The notes beneath the pieces are model-generated. The model searched no databases. It was not told the DNA's origin and was given only the letters and a program-made list of their open reading frames with translations. From Channallabes apus (taxonomy: Eukaryota; Chordata; Actinopteri; Siluriformes; Clariidae): DNA of 64,000 nt. How positions within the stretch are numbered: position 1 is the stretch's first letter; each line of letters starts with the position of its first letter. The position numbers and the translations under genes were made by a program. Positions 8,670 through 20,703 of the stretch are shown here, piece after piece. Where the stretch lies: assembly GCA_030522415.1 (NCBI GenBank), contig CM060127.1, positions 11,448,707-11,512,706 on the forward strand. The letters are read 5' to 3'.

Positions 8670-9860
8670 AATGAAAGGTGAGAAGAGGCATTATAATACA
8701 GTGTGGGTTCTGTGGGTCTCCAAACTCAGAAGGCTACATGTCAGCCGATAACTGCTCCTTTGATCTTCTGGTTACAGCGGGGCGCCGACTGCTGATGAGC
8801 GTATAGTAGCCTGTACAAGCCAAGCTCTTCCCCAAAAAATAATGTGAATTTTCTGCAACAATCACTAACCATTAAAATGTTTTTTTTTTAATTAAACACG
8901 AATATATAAATTATATTTTGTTTACACATAATATTTTCATTATACAGTATATACACGGGCATCGCTAGGCCATTTTTAGGGGGGCTTTAGCCCATCGTCC
9001 CCTTTAAATTTATTTAAAATATTTTTTATGTCTGCCAGTTTCCAACCAAAAGCAGCAGTATTGTCAAAGAATCAACAGATAAATATTTAATATTATTGGC
9101 ACCCACACAGTTTATTCCATTGTCCAGACTCATAGGTGTGTTGTTTATATTGCTAATCAATGTAAGTTTAAAGTTATATGCTGTTTTCTGGTTACATTTG
9201 TCTGATTGTACCTGTACATAGAAAAAAGTTTATACGGTAAACACACACACACACACATATATATATGCTTAATTAAATTCTTAAATCATCGTGTTCACCC
9301 ATGCACTGAAAAAAAGAACTTGTAAGATTTACTTGATAAAATCCTCTTAACAATTTGCACACATAGATTTTAAGTAAATTTTATTGCTCCAATATTAAGT
9401 AAAACTCACCCGTAATTGTCAGGTAAAATCTACTTAATTAAATTAACAATCAAAGAAATCAAGTAAAAGTTACATAATTATATTTAATGCACAAATTAGA
9501 TTTATTTAAAATAATCAAGTAAAGGTAATTCATTCCCAGATAGCACACACACGTCGCAGAGATAATGCTCCCTAATGCATGTTACAATGACCAAATATGA
9601 TAATAAATAAATAAACCACACTCTCAGCTAATAATAAAACACAGATTCGTTTATTTTTTTTATAAAAAATACATTTAATAACAAGCAAACATTTGATTAA
9701 TTCATAGAAAAACGAGAAAACAGTAACTTACAAATGAGGTCTCAATTTGAAAAGATGTACAAAACATAAAACACCACAAATAAGTATTAATCATAGAAAC
9801 AAAATTAAACACCAACAGAAACTTTTTGTACTTTATGATTTTTAAATATGACCGTTAGAT
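8670..9860. other. AT-rich intergenic stretch with transposon fragments
   Basis: No convincing gene. At 8955-9242 there is a piece of the same hAT family as 17629-18924: it begins CACGGGCATCGCTAGG and matches, inverted, the 17.7-17.9 kb segment. The rest, with repeated AAGTAAA-type motifs at 9320-9530, looks like degraded DNA-transposon sequence. Confidence 0.55.
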
Positions 9861-10079
9861 ACGTTGGTCAGGAAACTCCTGAAGTCAGATGCAGACACAC
9901 TTTCAGTCACAAACTGCTGTGAAAAAATACAGAGAGATATTCTATTAAAATTCATGACACTTAATTTAGCAAATGAACAATATTTATACTTTGTTCCTCT
10001 CGCTTCACAATTCATGAGAACAGACCGAAACCAGAACCGAACCGGAGATTAAGGAAAAAGTGAGAAGCAAGAATCATGT

Positions 10080-10899
10080 GTGGAAAGATTAAGCATGCAA
10101 GGTCACAGGATGACTCTACTTCTTTTTCTTGTCTGCAATGCGATTTAGACAAATTAGAGCTGCTGTCAATACTGTATGAACATATGTACAGGTTCTTTAC
10201 AGTTGAAATTTAACTTGTAACTTATTAATAAAATTCGGATTCAGAAAAAAACATTTATTGCTAGTGCTCTTTTACCATTTAATGCTTTAACCCACATGAC
10301 TCAGTTTGTTCAGAAATGGCATCTCACTGGCGAGCCTTTGTCTGAACACGCCATTTTCACGAGGGGTGGGGGTAAGAAACACACATCTCGGATTATTAAT
10401 CCGCACGCTCAGTACGTTATTATTTTATTCATTTATTTATTTATTTACCACAGGACCCCATAGGTTCAGGTTTTTACACAAAAACAGTGTTTTGTGAATC
10501 TCCACACCATTAAAAACTGAAATATTGCTAATTGTACGTCCTGAGATTAAGATGAACATTAATTGGGAGTCATGAAAGCGAGAATCACATCCAAAAAAGA
10601 AAGCTAAACTTACCTCGGACACGACAAACTCCAGCTCCAGCCACGCCGTGTAGTACCTCCGTGATGATCCCCAACTGACTGATCCACAGCGCGGGCACAG
10701 CGTTTCCAAACACGCATGCGCGGTTTAATTTGGACACATTTTCGGCTTCAGTAGACACGCAATACTTCAGACTGAAACACGACTGCCCCTAAAGGTAATG
10801 AAGTGCAAGTTCACAGCTTCCCGCACGCAGCCGCGCAAAGCCGCGGCAAGTCACGGGATCCCTTTTCTCGAAACGTGCGTTTTTAATGGCGACATCTGT
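10080..10899 (-). repeat. Gene-like repeat, copy A (CpG-rich promoter and exon-1-like segment)
   Basis: On the minus strand this runs from TACAGATGTCGCCATTAA (10899) through a GC-rich stretch with a palindromic ACGCATGCGCG (NRF1-like) at about 10711, an exon-like block with CACGGCGTGGCTGGAGCTGG, and a splice-donor match CGAG|GTAAGT at about 10612, then AT-rich sequence to about 10080. It is homologous to 49267-51040, where an extra transposon lies inside. In copy A the ATG seen in copy B just upstream of the donor is ACG. It could be a decayed multicopy gene or an uncharacterised transposon that carries a promoter. Confidence 0.55.
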
Positions 10900-10983
10900 A
10901 AGTCTGTTTTATCATGGATATCCATACAGTATATCATGGATTTCAGGATATCATGTTTACCCATCATATGCGGGTGCTGAGAC

Positions 10984-11050
<67 letters not shown>

Positions 11051-11066
11051 CTGTAGATAGATACAG

Positions 11067-11128
<62 letters not shown>
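10984..11128. repeat. (GATA)n microsatellite
   Basis: Tetranucleotide GATA array with a short CTGTAGATAGATACAGTA interruption near 11050. The repeated-peptide ORFs over it are artefacts. Confidence 0.95.
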
Positions 11129-11129
<1 letters not shown>

Positions 11130-11736
11130 TGAATAACATGAGTAACTACTGTATGAGAGGGGTGTCCTATAATTGCTGTACCTGTGTGTTTGATATGTAA
11201 CCAGGTGGTTTAATAGAACTGGATGTTTGAGTGGGTTAAAAAAAAGACTATCCTGGTTATCACGAGTATACACTCTACCCTTGAGTTACATGCTATAATA
11301 AATTACAAAGTATAACCTTAAATATATTTAGAATCAATCAGTATCACATCCATCATCACAAAGCTAATGTACGTGTAATAAAAGTAGTCGCGATGTCAGT
11401 ACTTGTCCAGCAAACCAGCCTTTTGTGACGTCACTTCCTCCGTACGAGGACGCTGAGAAGCTGCTTTTTTCCGAGCTCCACCATACTGACCAACTTTTAA
11501 ACTTTTTCGTCCCCTTACGAAGAGTGTACATAAAACGGATAAGTATCTTATAATATATTTACTCGAAACGCGTGTTATATCGTTAAGTTTTAATTGTTTT
11601 GCAGCACACCGCTTTTAGCCGACATTAGCATCGCTAATTAGCATTAGCATCGCTAGCCCAGCTATCACGTTTGTTTGTTTGTTTGTAAAGCTTGTTTTCG
11701 CTTCCTCACACCGATTATTTTCCGTGTTTAGACACC

Positions 11737-12660
11737 ATGTCGGTTGTGATTCTGCCTCTGAGTGCAGGTGAGGAGACATTGGAGCTGCACTCGGTGGATT
11801 TGGAGGTGGAGGCCGTGGAGAAGCTGATCCGTGAGCTACAGGTGAAGCTGGCCCGGTTACAGCAGCGGAAAGCCACGCTGGAATCGACGCGGACCGACGC
11901 TCATCTGTCCCAGGTAAATTCTCGGCATGAGAATTCTCCTACAACCTCAACCCCGCGTGTTTCTCTGCCCAGGTCCAACACACCAAGGACGCAGCCCGCC
12001 CAGTGTTCCTACACCCCGGCGCCGGGATACCATGGACCCTGGATACAGGAGCGGCGGAAGAAGCACGCCAAGCCCCGGGCGAGGACCTCTCCCCGTCCAC
12101 CACCACCACCCGTCTTCGACATCTCGACCCAAAACCGCTTCGCTCCTCTCCGCGAGACGGCACAAGACGTCCTGGTCATCGGAGACTCCATCGTTCGTCA
12201 CGTGCGTGCTACCACGGCTAAAGGTAAGGTGCACACACGCTGTTTACCTGGTGCACGTGTTCTTGATGTTGCTGCACAGGTGCCTGCTGCCCTGAGGAAG
12301 AACATTGGAGCTGTGGTTCTTCATGCCGGCACGAACGACACCAGGCTGAGGCAGACGGAGATCCTAAAGAAGGACTTCAGGAGCCTGGTCGAGAAGGTCC
12401 GCAGCACATCACCCACGACAAGGATCATCGTATCTGGACCGCTTCCCACATTTCAGCGAGGAATCGAGAAGTTCAGTAGATTATTTGCTTTTAATGAATG
12501 GTTACAATCTTGGTGTCAACAACAGAAATTACGCTTTGTTGATAACTGGAATGTTTTCTGGGAGCGTCCTAGGCTCTATCACACCGATGGCCTACACCCT
12601 AGCAGAGCTGGAGCAGCGGTCCTCTCTGACAACATCTCCAGAACACTACGAACCATCTGA
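11737..12660 (+). CDS. L2 ORF1: coiled coil plus SGNH-type esterase domain, 307 aa
   Basis: ORF1 proteins of CR1/L2 LINEs bind LINE RNA, and this class adds a lipase/esterase-like fold. Residues about 20-55 form a short heptad-like helix (VEKLIRELQVKLARLQQRK); residues 60-135 are proline-, basic- and Ser/Thr-rich; residues about 145-305 carry the SGNH hydrolase blocks VIGDSIVRH (GDS), LHAGTNDTR (GTND) and DGLHPSRAG (DxxH). All three catalytic blocks are present. The start at 11737 is preferred over an upstream in-frame Met because it has a good Kozak context (GACACCATGT). The ORF is open, and 96 bases separate it from ORF2. Confidence 0.85.
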   Translation: MSVVILPLSAGEETLELHSVDLEVEAVEKLIRELQVKLARLQQRKATLESTRTDAHLSQVNSRHENSPTTSTPRVSLPRSNTPRTQPAQCSYTPAPGYHGPWIQERRKKHAKPRARTSPRPPPPPVFDISTQNRFAPLRETAQDVLVIGDSIVRHVRATTAKGKVHTRCLPGARVLDVAAQVPAALRKNIGAVVLHAGTNDTRLRQTEILKKDFRSLVEKVRSTSPTTRIIVSGPLPTFQRGIEKFSRLFAFNEWLQSWCQQQKLRFVDNWNVFWERPRLYHTDGLHPSRAGAAVLSDNISRTLRTI

Positions 12661-12756
12661 CTGGCGGTAAGTCATACTGTAGATTCCAAACATATTAGAC
12701 ACATCACAACTCACCGTAGTGATAGACGAATACACATAGCTTGTCCTATAGAAACT

Positions 12757-15711
12757 GTGTCTGTTCCCCGAATACTGAGAAAAAAGAATAAATTTGTTAA
12801 ATTTGCCCGAAACAATCTGATAACCATAAAACCAGAAAAAGGCAAAATAAGTAGTCAAAATCCACCTCTAAAGTTTGGACTACTCAACATTAGATCCCTT
12901 GCGCCTAAAGCACTTATTGTTAATGAAATTATCTCAGATTATTGCCTTGACGCACTCTGTCTCACTGAAACCTGGCTTAAACCAAATGAATATTTTGGTC
13001 TGAATGAGTCTACTCCGTCAGGATATTTCTATAAGCACGAGCCCCGTCTAATTGGTCGCGGTGGTGGTGTCGCCACTATCTACAATGATGTACTCACTGT
13101 TACCCAGAAAATAAGGCCCAGGTTTAATTCATTTGAAGTGCTTATCATTAATGTTGCACTAAATGAAATACGTAATAAACCCTTGCTATATTTTACCCTG
13201 GCCACCGTGTACAGACCCCCGGGGCCATATGGCGATTTTCTTAAAGAATTTGGACATCTGCTATCAGACCTATTGGTTAACTCTGACAAAGTATTGATAG
13301 TAGGAGACTTTAACATTCATGTAGATGATGCTAACGACGCTTTAGCACTCACATTTATGGATTTACTAAATTCCTTTGGGGTTAAGCAAAATATAATTGG
13401 AGCAACTCACCGCTTTAATCATACGCTAGATTTAATTATATCCCATGGTATAGATGTCTAGTATAGAGATCATACCTCAAAGTGATATCACAGATCATCA
13501 CCTCCTGACATATACTCTACCCGTAGAACAGATTAGCTGTGTCTCCCCACGTTATCAATCTGTTAGAAATATGAATCCCACCACTAAAGACAGATTCACA
13601 AGTATTCTGCCGGATCTGTCCCAATTTCTTATCAGACCCCTAAATGCAGATGATCTAGATGAAGTGACTAGCAGCATGGGCACTATTTTTACCAGTACAT
13701 TAGACACTGTTGCTCCCATCAGATTAAAAAAAGTCAGAGATAAAACATTGGCACCGTGGTACAACAGTCATACTCGCGCCCTAAAGAGAGCAACCCGTAA
13801 CCTCGAGGGAAATGGAGGAAAACTAAATTAGAAGTCTTTCGAATTGCATATAAAGACAGTATGTGCAGCTATAGACAGGCTCTAAAAACTGCTAGGACCG
13901 AGCATCTTAGCCAACTGATAGCAAGAAACCAAAACAATCCCAGGTTCTTATTTAGTACAGTGGCTCGCCTAACAAAACCTAAGATGCCCGCAGAGAGTAT
14001 CCCATCACAGTTTAGAAGTGAAGACTTTATGGACTTCTTTAATGAAAAAATCAATAATATCAGGAAGAGAATAATGGAGGTTCAACCTCTAATAGTATCT
14101 CACGATCCAGTTCAGCCTATAGCTTCACATTTAGATTTTCACTGCTTTACAGGTATAGGACAGGAAGAGCTGTATAAACTTATCACCTCGGCTAAATCAA
14201 CAACGTGCCTGTTAGACCCAATCCCAACCAGATTTTTAAAAGAAGTGATGCTTACGGTTGGAGAGCCACTCCTAAACATTATTAATTCTTCATTACATCT
14301 AGGTCACGTCCCTAAACCTTTCAAGTTAGCAGTTATTAAGCCGCTTCTTAAAAAATCTAATTTGGACGCGAATGAAATAAAAAATTACAGACCGATTTCA
14401 AACCTCCCGTTCATATCAAAAATACTAGAAAAAGTAGTATCAGCTCAAATTTGCACATTCTTACAGGATAACAACATCCATGAAGAATTTCAGTCAGGTT
14501 TCAGGCCCCATCATAGCACAGAAACTGCACTAGTTAAGATTACAAATGACTTGTTTTTAGCTTCAGACCAAGGCTGCATCTCATTGCTAGTCCTGCTTGA
14601 TCTTAGTGCTGCATTCGACACTATAGATCATAATATTCTCATAGATCGCTTACAAAATTATATAGGTATTCAGGGACAGGCATTAAAATGGTTTAGATCT
14701 TACCTGTCTGATCGCTACCATTTTGTAGATCTAAATGGAGAACCGTCTGGTATAATGCCAGTGAAATATGGGGTCCCACAAGGGTCAGTTTTAGGACCTC
14801 TGTTGTTCTCAATATACATGCTTCCCTTGGGTAACATCATTAGAAGACATGGGATTAGTTTCCATTGTTATGCTGATGATACCCAATTATATATCTCAAC
14901 TAAACCAGACGAAATACCTAAGCTGTCTAGATTAACTGAGTGTGTCCAGGACATAAAAGATTAGATGACCAATAACTTTCTTTTATTAAATTCAGATAAG
15001 ACAGAGATATTACTTATTGGCCCAAAAACCAGCACACAACAGCTTTCACAATTCAGCTTGCGCTTAGAAGGATGTACTGTTATTACCAGCTCAGCAGTAA
15101 AAGATCTGGGAGTAATATTAGACAGTAACTTGTCTTTTGAAAATCACATTTCAAATATCACAAAAACAGCCTTTTTCCATCTTCGAAATATTGCTAAACT
15201 TAGGAACATCTTATTCATATCTGATGCAGAAAAACTAGTTCATGCATTCATGACCTCCAGACTGGACTATTGTAATGCATTACTAGGTGGTTGTCCTGCA
15301 TCCTCAATAAACAAGCTTCAGTTAATCCAAAATGCAGCTGCCAGGGTTCTCACTAGATCCAGAAAATATGATCATATAACCCCAATATTATCATCCCTGC
15401 ACTGGCTACCTGTTCAGTTTAGAATAAATTACAAAATAGTATTACTTACATACAAGGCCTTAAATGGTTTAGCTCCCACATACCTAACCAGTCTTCTGAT
15501 ACGCTACAATCCACCACGCGCCTTAAGATCAAAAAACTCCGGACTTCTGGTAGTTCCCAGAATTTCAAAATCTACAAAAGGGGGTAGGGCTTTTTCATAT
15601 TTAGCTCCAAAGCTTTGGAATAGCCTTCCAGACAGTGTTCGGGGAGCAGACACGGTTTCTCAGTTCAAAAGTAGACTCAAGACGCATCTTTTTAATCTGG
15701 CATACACATAA
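12757..15711 (+). pseudogene. L2 ORF2 (endonuclease/reverse transcriptase), copy 1, three inactivating lesions
   Basis: Comparison with the copy at 53545 shows the damage. First, small deletions near 13457-13485 (GATGTCTAG here, against GATGTCTCTAATATAG) shift the frame after residue 234. Second, one base is lost near 13808 (CTCGAGGGAAATGG against CTCGAGCGAAAATGG). Third, TGG becomes TAG at 14962-14964. Endonuclease motifs [13 protein letters not shown] and GDFNIH lie in the first piece; RT motifs [39 protein letters not shown] and CYADDTQLY lie in 13861-14964; the C-terminal region, ending FNLAYT, is in 14965-15711. This copy keeps the C-terminus that copy 2 has lost. Confidence 0.9.
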
Positions 15712-16490
15712 CTCATCCCAGTACTCATACTCCAGTACACCTATACCGAATGGCAACTACGCTAATTCTCCCCATCTGTTCTGTATTTCTCTACCCATCC
15801 CGAGGCATCGGGAGATTTTGCCAGCTTCAGTAGACAAAGGCCGACCCTGCGAGGTTCCTGAGGCATCCAGAGAAGGACCAGCTCCAGCTGGATTCAGCTT
15901 TATGATGGTTGGAGCTACACATGCTGCTCCTGTGCTTCCAGTGATCCAGACCTCATCTGCCCTCTGCACCTACTGACTCGTCCCTATGCTGAACTGGTCT
16001 TCATGTCAATTTAAATAATTTCTGTCATATTGAATTTTCACCTGCACAACACACAAGATGTTATATCATTTCTATCTGTTATCGCCCAAATGAGGATGGG
16101 TTCCCTGTTGAGTCTGGTTCCTCTCAAGGTTTCTTCCTAATGCCATCTCAGGGAGTTTTTCCTTGCCACCGTCGCCGTCACCCTTGGCTTGCTCATCAGA
16201 GAAATTTCATTCATTCGTCTCATTATTATCTGCACATTTTTCTCACACATCCACACTTCCAATTATTTTCTTTTCTATAATTATTATTATTATTTGTTTT
16301 TATTTATTTATTTTCTATTATAATTTTATTTATTTATTTATTATTTTATATATAATTATTCTATATACAGTTTTTTTTTTTTTTTTTTTTTTTTAATTTC
16401 TTTAATTTTTGTGAAGCTGCTTTGAGACAATGACCATTGTTAAAAGCGCTATATAAATAAAATTGAATTGAATTGAATTGAATTGAATTT
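15712..16490 (+). other. 3' UTR of L2 copy 1
   Basis: No coding capacity of its own; it contains T-rich tracts (about 16370-16395) and the conserved L2 end with the TATAAATAAAATTGAA tail. The 113-codon frame at 15635 overlaps the ORF2 end and is a shadow. Confidence 0.85.
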
Positions 16491-16496
16491 TGCAGC

Positions 16497-16886
16497 GGCA
16501 TAAAACGTCTGAATTATCTTCAAATATACAAAAAAAGCGAAAGGACACTCGATTACTTTGCATAGGTTATTTGTTTAATTCAAAAAGTTCGTAAAAACAC
16601 TTTAAAACGAGAGAAAAACTGTTAAAATCCTCGTTCGCCTTCTCAGCGTTAGGTAGCGAGTGACGTCATGATTTGAATCTGCGCGCGCATTGCGCGCGAC
16701 CGGGGACACGTAGAGAAACTGAATTTAGATAAAGTCCTTCTATGCGCCATCTGGCGGATATTCAGTGAAGCACAACATATTTATTTTAAATTCCCGAATG
16801 TTGCCTCCGGCAAGTCGCGGCATGCCGCGCGCTAAATTGCGGCCTCTCGCGGGAACACACGCGCAGTCTTAATGGCGACATCTGTA
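16497..16886 (-). repeat. Repeat with the TACAGATGTCGCC terminus, copy C
   Basis: On the minus strand it starts TACAGATGTCGCCATTAAG at 16886 and continues through GC-rich sequence (GCAATTTAGCGCGCGGC, CCGCCAGATGGCGCAT) that matches 38392-38545 closely for about 150 bp. Beyond that the two copies differ. The nature of the element is unknown to me. Confidence 0.6.
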
Positions 16887-17165
16887 CGGATAACGATCGG
16901 TCAAATAGGATCTGAGCCAGGAGAGGGCTGTACCCTTAATTCCTACTACATTTTCAATTCTGTGAAGAAGAATACTATGATCAATGGTGTCAAACGCTGC
17001 ACTGAGGTCGAGTAATACAAGCATAGTTACACAACCCTGATCAGAGGCCAATAGGAGGTAATTTACTACTTTAATAAGTGCTGTTTCTGTGCTGTGATGA
17101 GGCCTAAATCCTGACTGATACAGTTCATGTATGCTATTTCCAGGGCTGATAGTGGAAAAAAATTC
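16885..17165 (-). pseudogene. L2/CR1 reverse-transcriptase fragment
   Basis: The minus-strand frame reads [19 protein letters not shown], then [21 protein letters not shown] and LSWLRSYLTDRY, which is RT motif A of an L2-like LINE. It is truncated at both ends, and the 16885 end abuts the copy C terminus. It differs from the two long L2 copies, so it is a separate older insertion. Confidence 0.8.
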
Positions 17166-17628
17166 CTGATCCTGAACTTTTTTTCCTTGTCCCCGAGGTG
17201 AGTAGGGGTGGGGGTACTATGTATGCGACGCACTTTTAACACATAACTTGTTGGCCCCAGGGCCCAAATATATAAACAGCCTATGTATAACCCTGATCAT
17301 CATTATTGTCAAGTGGCTCTTTTTAGGTATTTTCATATTTGCATTATGCCCCCAGTATTATTCAAGAAAATGCAGCATTTCCTTCTCAATATGTTCAGTG
17401 ACTAAATTGACATTATTAGCCCATCTTAGTACAATCACTGGAAGTAAATGCTACAGATGCTACAGCCAGACCACGACAGGTCAGGAAGTGGCAATAATAC
17501 TGTAGTACTCCAAAGTACACAGGAATTGATTGACTAATTGATTATCCTCCGCTAATTTCTTACATAAAGTGATGAGTGGGTGGGCTATATTAAATGACAG
17601 GTCAAGCTCAGCAATGAAGGAGCACAAG

Positions 17629-18924
17629 CAGGGGCGTTTCTAGGATTTTCAGTTAAAGGGGGCTCAGCCCCTATAGATGTTTAACACATATTTGGCTTGT
17701 TCAGAATCAGTACTCAAATGAGTCTTCTCGATCACACACGCTGTTTACCGTATAAACCTTTTTCTATGTACAGTTCAGGTACAATCAGAAAAATGTAACC
17801 AGAAAATAGAATATAACTTTAAACCTACATTGATTAGCAATATAAACAACACACCTATGAGGCTGGACAATGGAATAAACTGTGGGGGGGCCAAGAGTGT
17901 CAAACATTTATCTGTTCATTCTTTGACAATGGAAGGTTTTTCATGTCACATGGGAGTAGGTCTCCCATGATGAGCAGCAGGCCTGAAGAATAGAACATCT
18001 TTTTTCATGTGACTTGAAAAACATTCCATCTACAGTTAAATATAAATATTAAAACTTTGATCATCATGTTATCTAGTTTAATTTACTGTTTTAGCTACAT
18101 AAATAAGACAGTAGGTTCTCTATTCAACCCCTTAAAATGTCATGGCTACTAGGCTATTCATTCAAATTAATTCATATAGACAAACATGGTTTTAATGTAA
18201 ATAAACAAAGCATATTTTTAATGTAATAATTTTTTTGTTGTTGTTTCTATTCATTAAAAAAAGTAACTTTTTCTAAATCAAAGTGACAAAAACCCTACTC
18301 TAAGGATAATAAATGTATTTTACGATTTCGGACATTATTTAATACAATACAATATAATTTATTACATTTATATAATATATAAATAATTTAAATTTTATTC
18401 ACAATGCAGTTAAACGAGAGCACTGTATGCTGTCTGTCACTATTTTTTATCATTTATGTTCATAACTCTTATCGTAGTTAATGCCATATGCACTGTGCAA
18501 TGTTTTATAAAGTTTAAGGTTTTCCAACTAAAACAGTAACAGCATGATAGTTGTATAAAGTAGACTACAGGTTCATCGAGTCTGTATTAAGGGCTTCATG
18601 TTCACTAGAGGAAACAGCTGGTGTGATGAGGATGAACACAGCGAAGATTTAACTGATTAATTCCTCATGATATTTTGTAAACTGTATTTATGAGAAAGGA
18701 CTGCACTGATGCAGAGATAACAATTTATTTAAAAACACACACCTTGACTTAATCCTGCCTCTGTGATGGTGAATTGAAGACCCGCTGAAAGACGGTGAGG
18801 AGCCGAAGTCTGCCGACACTTTCATATGAAATTTAAAGTGGACGATGATGGGGGACCAGCAATTTGGGTAAAGTTTATGGAGAATTTTTTTTTTATGGCT
18901 AAAAATGGCCTAGCGACGCCCGTG
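17629..18924. mobile_element. hAT-type DNA transposon, 1296 bp, 8-bp TSD
   Basis: Flanked by the perfect 8-bp target duplication AGCACAAG (17621-17628 and 18925-18932). The termini CAGGGGCGTTTCTAGG and CACGGGCGTCGCTAGG (inverted) match at 13 of 16 positions. The interior is AT-rich with no transposase, so it is non-autonomous. The last 70 bp are duplicated at 21063 as part of the tandem duplication. Related sequence lies at 8955-9242. Confidence 0.88.
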
Positions 18925-19304
18925 AGCACAAGCGAATTTTTAAATCAGTCACACGATCAGTCATTGAGGGTGGAATATTATGCCGTTATATTCCTGCCAC
19001 AATTCTGAGCGATTCTGCGCGTGCGGTGTTTCCTCTGCTTGCTCAACATGTTCTCCGTGCACGCGCGACTTCCCGATTCTGTAAAGTTATTCTTACTAAC
19101 CTCTGACTGACAAAGGCATATATCATTAGCTCCAGCATGTACTACTATCTATGAGAAACCTGTGCTGTCCTACCCTAAGATTACCTACTCTGTAAAATGT
19201 AATAAGTTGACTTTACTTAGAATTTACTTAACGATTGCCTTAAAAAAAAAAGTAAGCATTACTCCAATAACTTAAGTGCATCAATTGTTTATTACTGTAC
19301 ATAT

Positions 19305-19737
19305 TGTGGCATGGGCGGGGCGGTGGCTGACGACCATCATGCCTTGCGGGGGTTCTCTATGTGTCCACCCTGTTGAAGAAAGGCGTTTGGGTTAATGGCT
19401 TCGGCCGTGTTGTGTGTGCTATCTCAGTGAATGTGGTGCTCATGTCATATATGTATATATATATATATGAGCTTAATTGCTGCCCAATGCAATGGCTGGG
19501 AGAAGTTTATTCACCACATGGTCACTGTATAGCATGGGAAACATATTCACTTCAAGAGCCACATCTAATTCAGCCTTAGCATGAACCGGGGCACATTCAA
19601 CAGATCTCACACACATATCTTAAAACACCCAACTTGGCCGAAGCCACTAACCCAAACAACTTTCCCGAAAAGGGTGAACGAACAGCAAACCCCCACAAAG
19701 CATAACGGTCGTCAGCCGCCGCCCCGCCCACGCCACA
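19305..19737. repeat. Two Gypsy LTR fragments in inverted orientation
   Basis: 19305 onward is an LTR start on the plus strand (TGTGGCATGGGCGGGGCGG...). About 19466-19737 is a related LTR on the minus strand ending CCCGCCCACGCCACA. Both match the LTRs at 25170 and 26815, so their 5' ends face outwards around a (TA)n centre. No internal Gypsy sequence is left. Confidence 0.75.
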
Positions 19738-20215
19738 GTATAAAACACAAAAAATATATGTCCACTATCAGAAACAATTGAAATCTAACCCAAATCATCA
19801 CTATTCTTACACATTTTAACCTAAAGTAACTTAAAACCGTAATAAAGTTTCAGATAAAAAAAACTTCCTGCTGCTTCTTTCAACATCAGAAAATTTGCGC
19901 CCATTCACGAGCTGAGCATGCGCAAATTCTACTACTCATGCTCTCTTGCTTCTTCTCCCCCCCCCCCTTTTTTTTTACTTCTTCATTATTTTTGGGCGCA
20001 CTGCTGCCTCTCACTGGTACAATAACGTCATTGCTTTATTTGTTGCTACTTACTGTATGTGTTGCAAGTAAGTATCACTAAAACTATTAAGTTAATTGTT
20101 TTACTCACCCTGCAATTAAGTGTTACTCAACAAAACCTTGTAAGAAGTATAGTTTTAATTTTACTATAAGTTTACTTTAAGTTTACTATTTATATGCGAG
20201 TCAGCAAAGCTATTG

Positions 20216-20703
20216 GAATTTACAGTGTATTATGTCTGGTGCTCTGGCTCCCGGGATACACCTAACCACTGCCGCCCCTAACGGTCTAGCTAATTTCACG
20301 TGCCTCAGTATAGACTCTCCTATAACCAGAGCTCTTTCAGGTTTCTCAGCGGGTGCAGCACTGAGGAGAGCAAACCTGTTGGACACGTGAAGCGCAGAGG
20401 AGGTGTGCTCCAGTGGGTTAGCCTTAGCGTTAGCTTTGGCTGAACGAGTATGCCGCCGAGTCGTCACCCATTTGCCCACCCATTCGCTGTGAGGGCTCTA
20501 ATGCCGGAGTCGGGGGCTGGTTATCTCCGCCTGCGGCATCCAGACTGTCCGCTACGGGAATAACGCTGCTCTCGCGCTCTCTAACCCTCTCTACAGTCTG
20601 GATGCGCTCCTCTATTGCTGATCTTCTCCGTCAGAGTGCTCACTAACACACACCTATCACAAATAAAGTTATCGCTAATGACGGAGGAAGAATGTCTAAA
20701 CAT
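20216..20703 (-). pseudogene. LINE ORF1 fragment with SGNH N-terminal block (copy in duplication 1)
   Basis: On the minus strand an ATG at 20703 starts a frame with a CDRC motif; a later frame carries a helix (EERIQTVERVRERE) and a third carries [27 protein letters not shown] and [10 protein letters not shown]. This resembles an L2/CR1-type ORF1, in which GES would replace the catalytic GDS. Frameshifts separate the pieces and the rest of the esterase is missing, so it is dead. A second copy is at 23744-24231. Confidence 0.7.

Larger units (their letters stand above)
7505..8670. repeat. Imperfect long inverted repeat (fold-back region)
   Basis: Left arm about 7505-7606 and right arm about 8566-8670 are inverted copies of each other; both contain the block AGACGTCT...GCCTAAAATGT and a T/A-rich stretch next to GGGGGAATT. 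Between them lie a dispersed repeat (7619-7937) and two perfect or near-perfect hairpins around (TA)n. No ORF of interest is enclosed. Confidence 0.6.
11400..16490 (+). mobile_element. L2 (CR1-group) LINE, near full length, copy 1
   Basis: 5' UTR about 11400-11736, ORF1 11737-12660, ORF2 from 12757 (broken), 3' UTR from 15712, ending in the classic fish L2 tail: GCTGCTTTGAGACAATG, GCGCTATATAAATAAA and (TTGAA)n at about 16463-16490. It shares very high identity with the copy at 52742-57225. The 5' edge is estimated; the leader includes a direct repeat TTAGCATCGCTA at about 11623-11656. Confidence 0.85.

Noticed and set aside
8215..8681. Several ORFs over (TA)n and (GA)n
   Set aside because: Pure dipeptide repeats from microsatellites.
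10851..11273. 140-codon ORF rich in YLSIYLSI
   Set aside because: Translation of (GATA)n.
11927..12295. Overlapping ORFs in L2 ORF1, repeated at 52495-53022
   Set aside because: Antisense or alternate-frame shadows of the esterase ORF.
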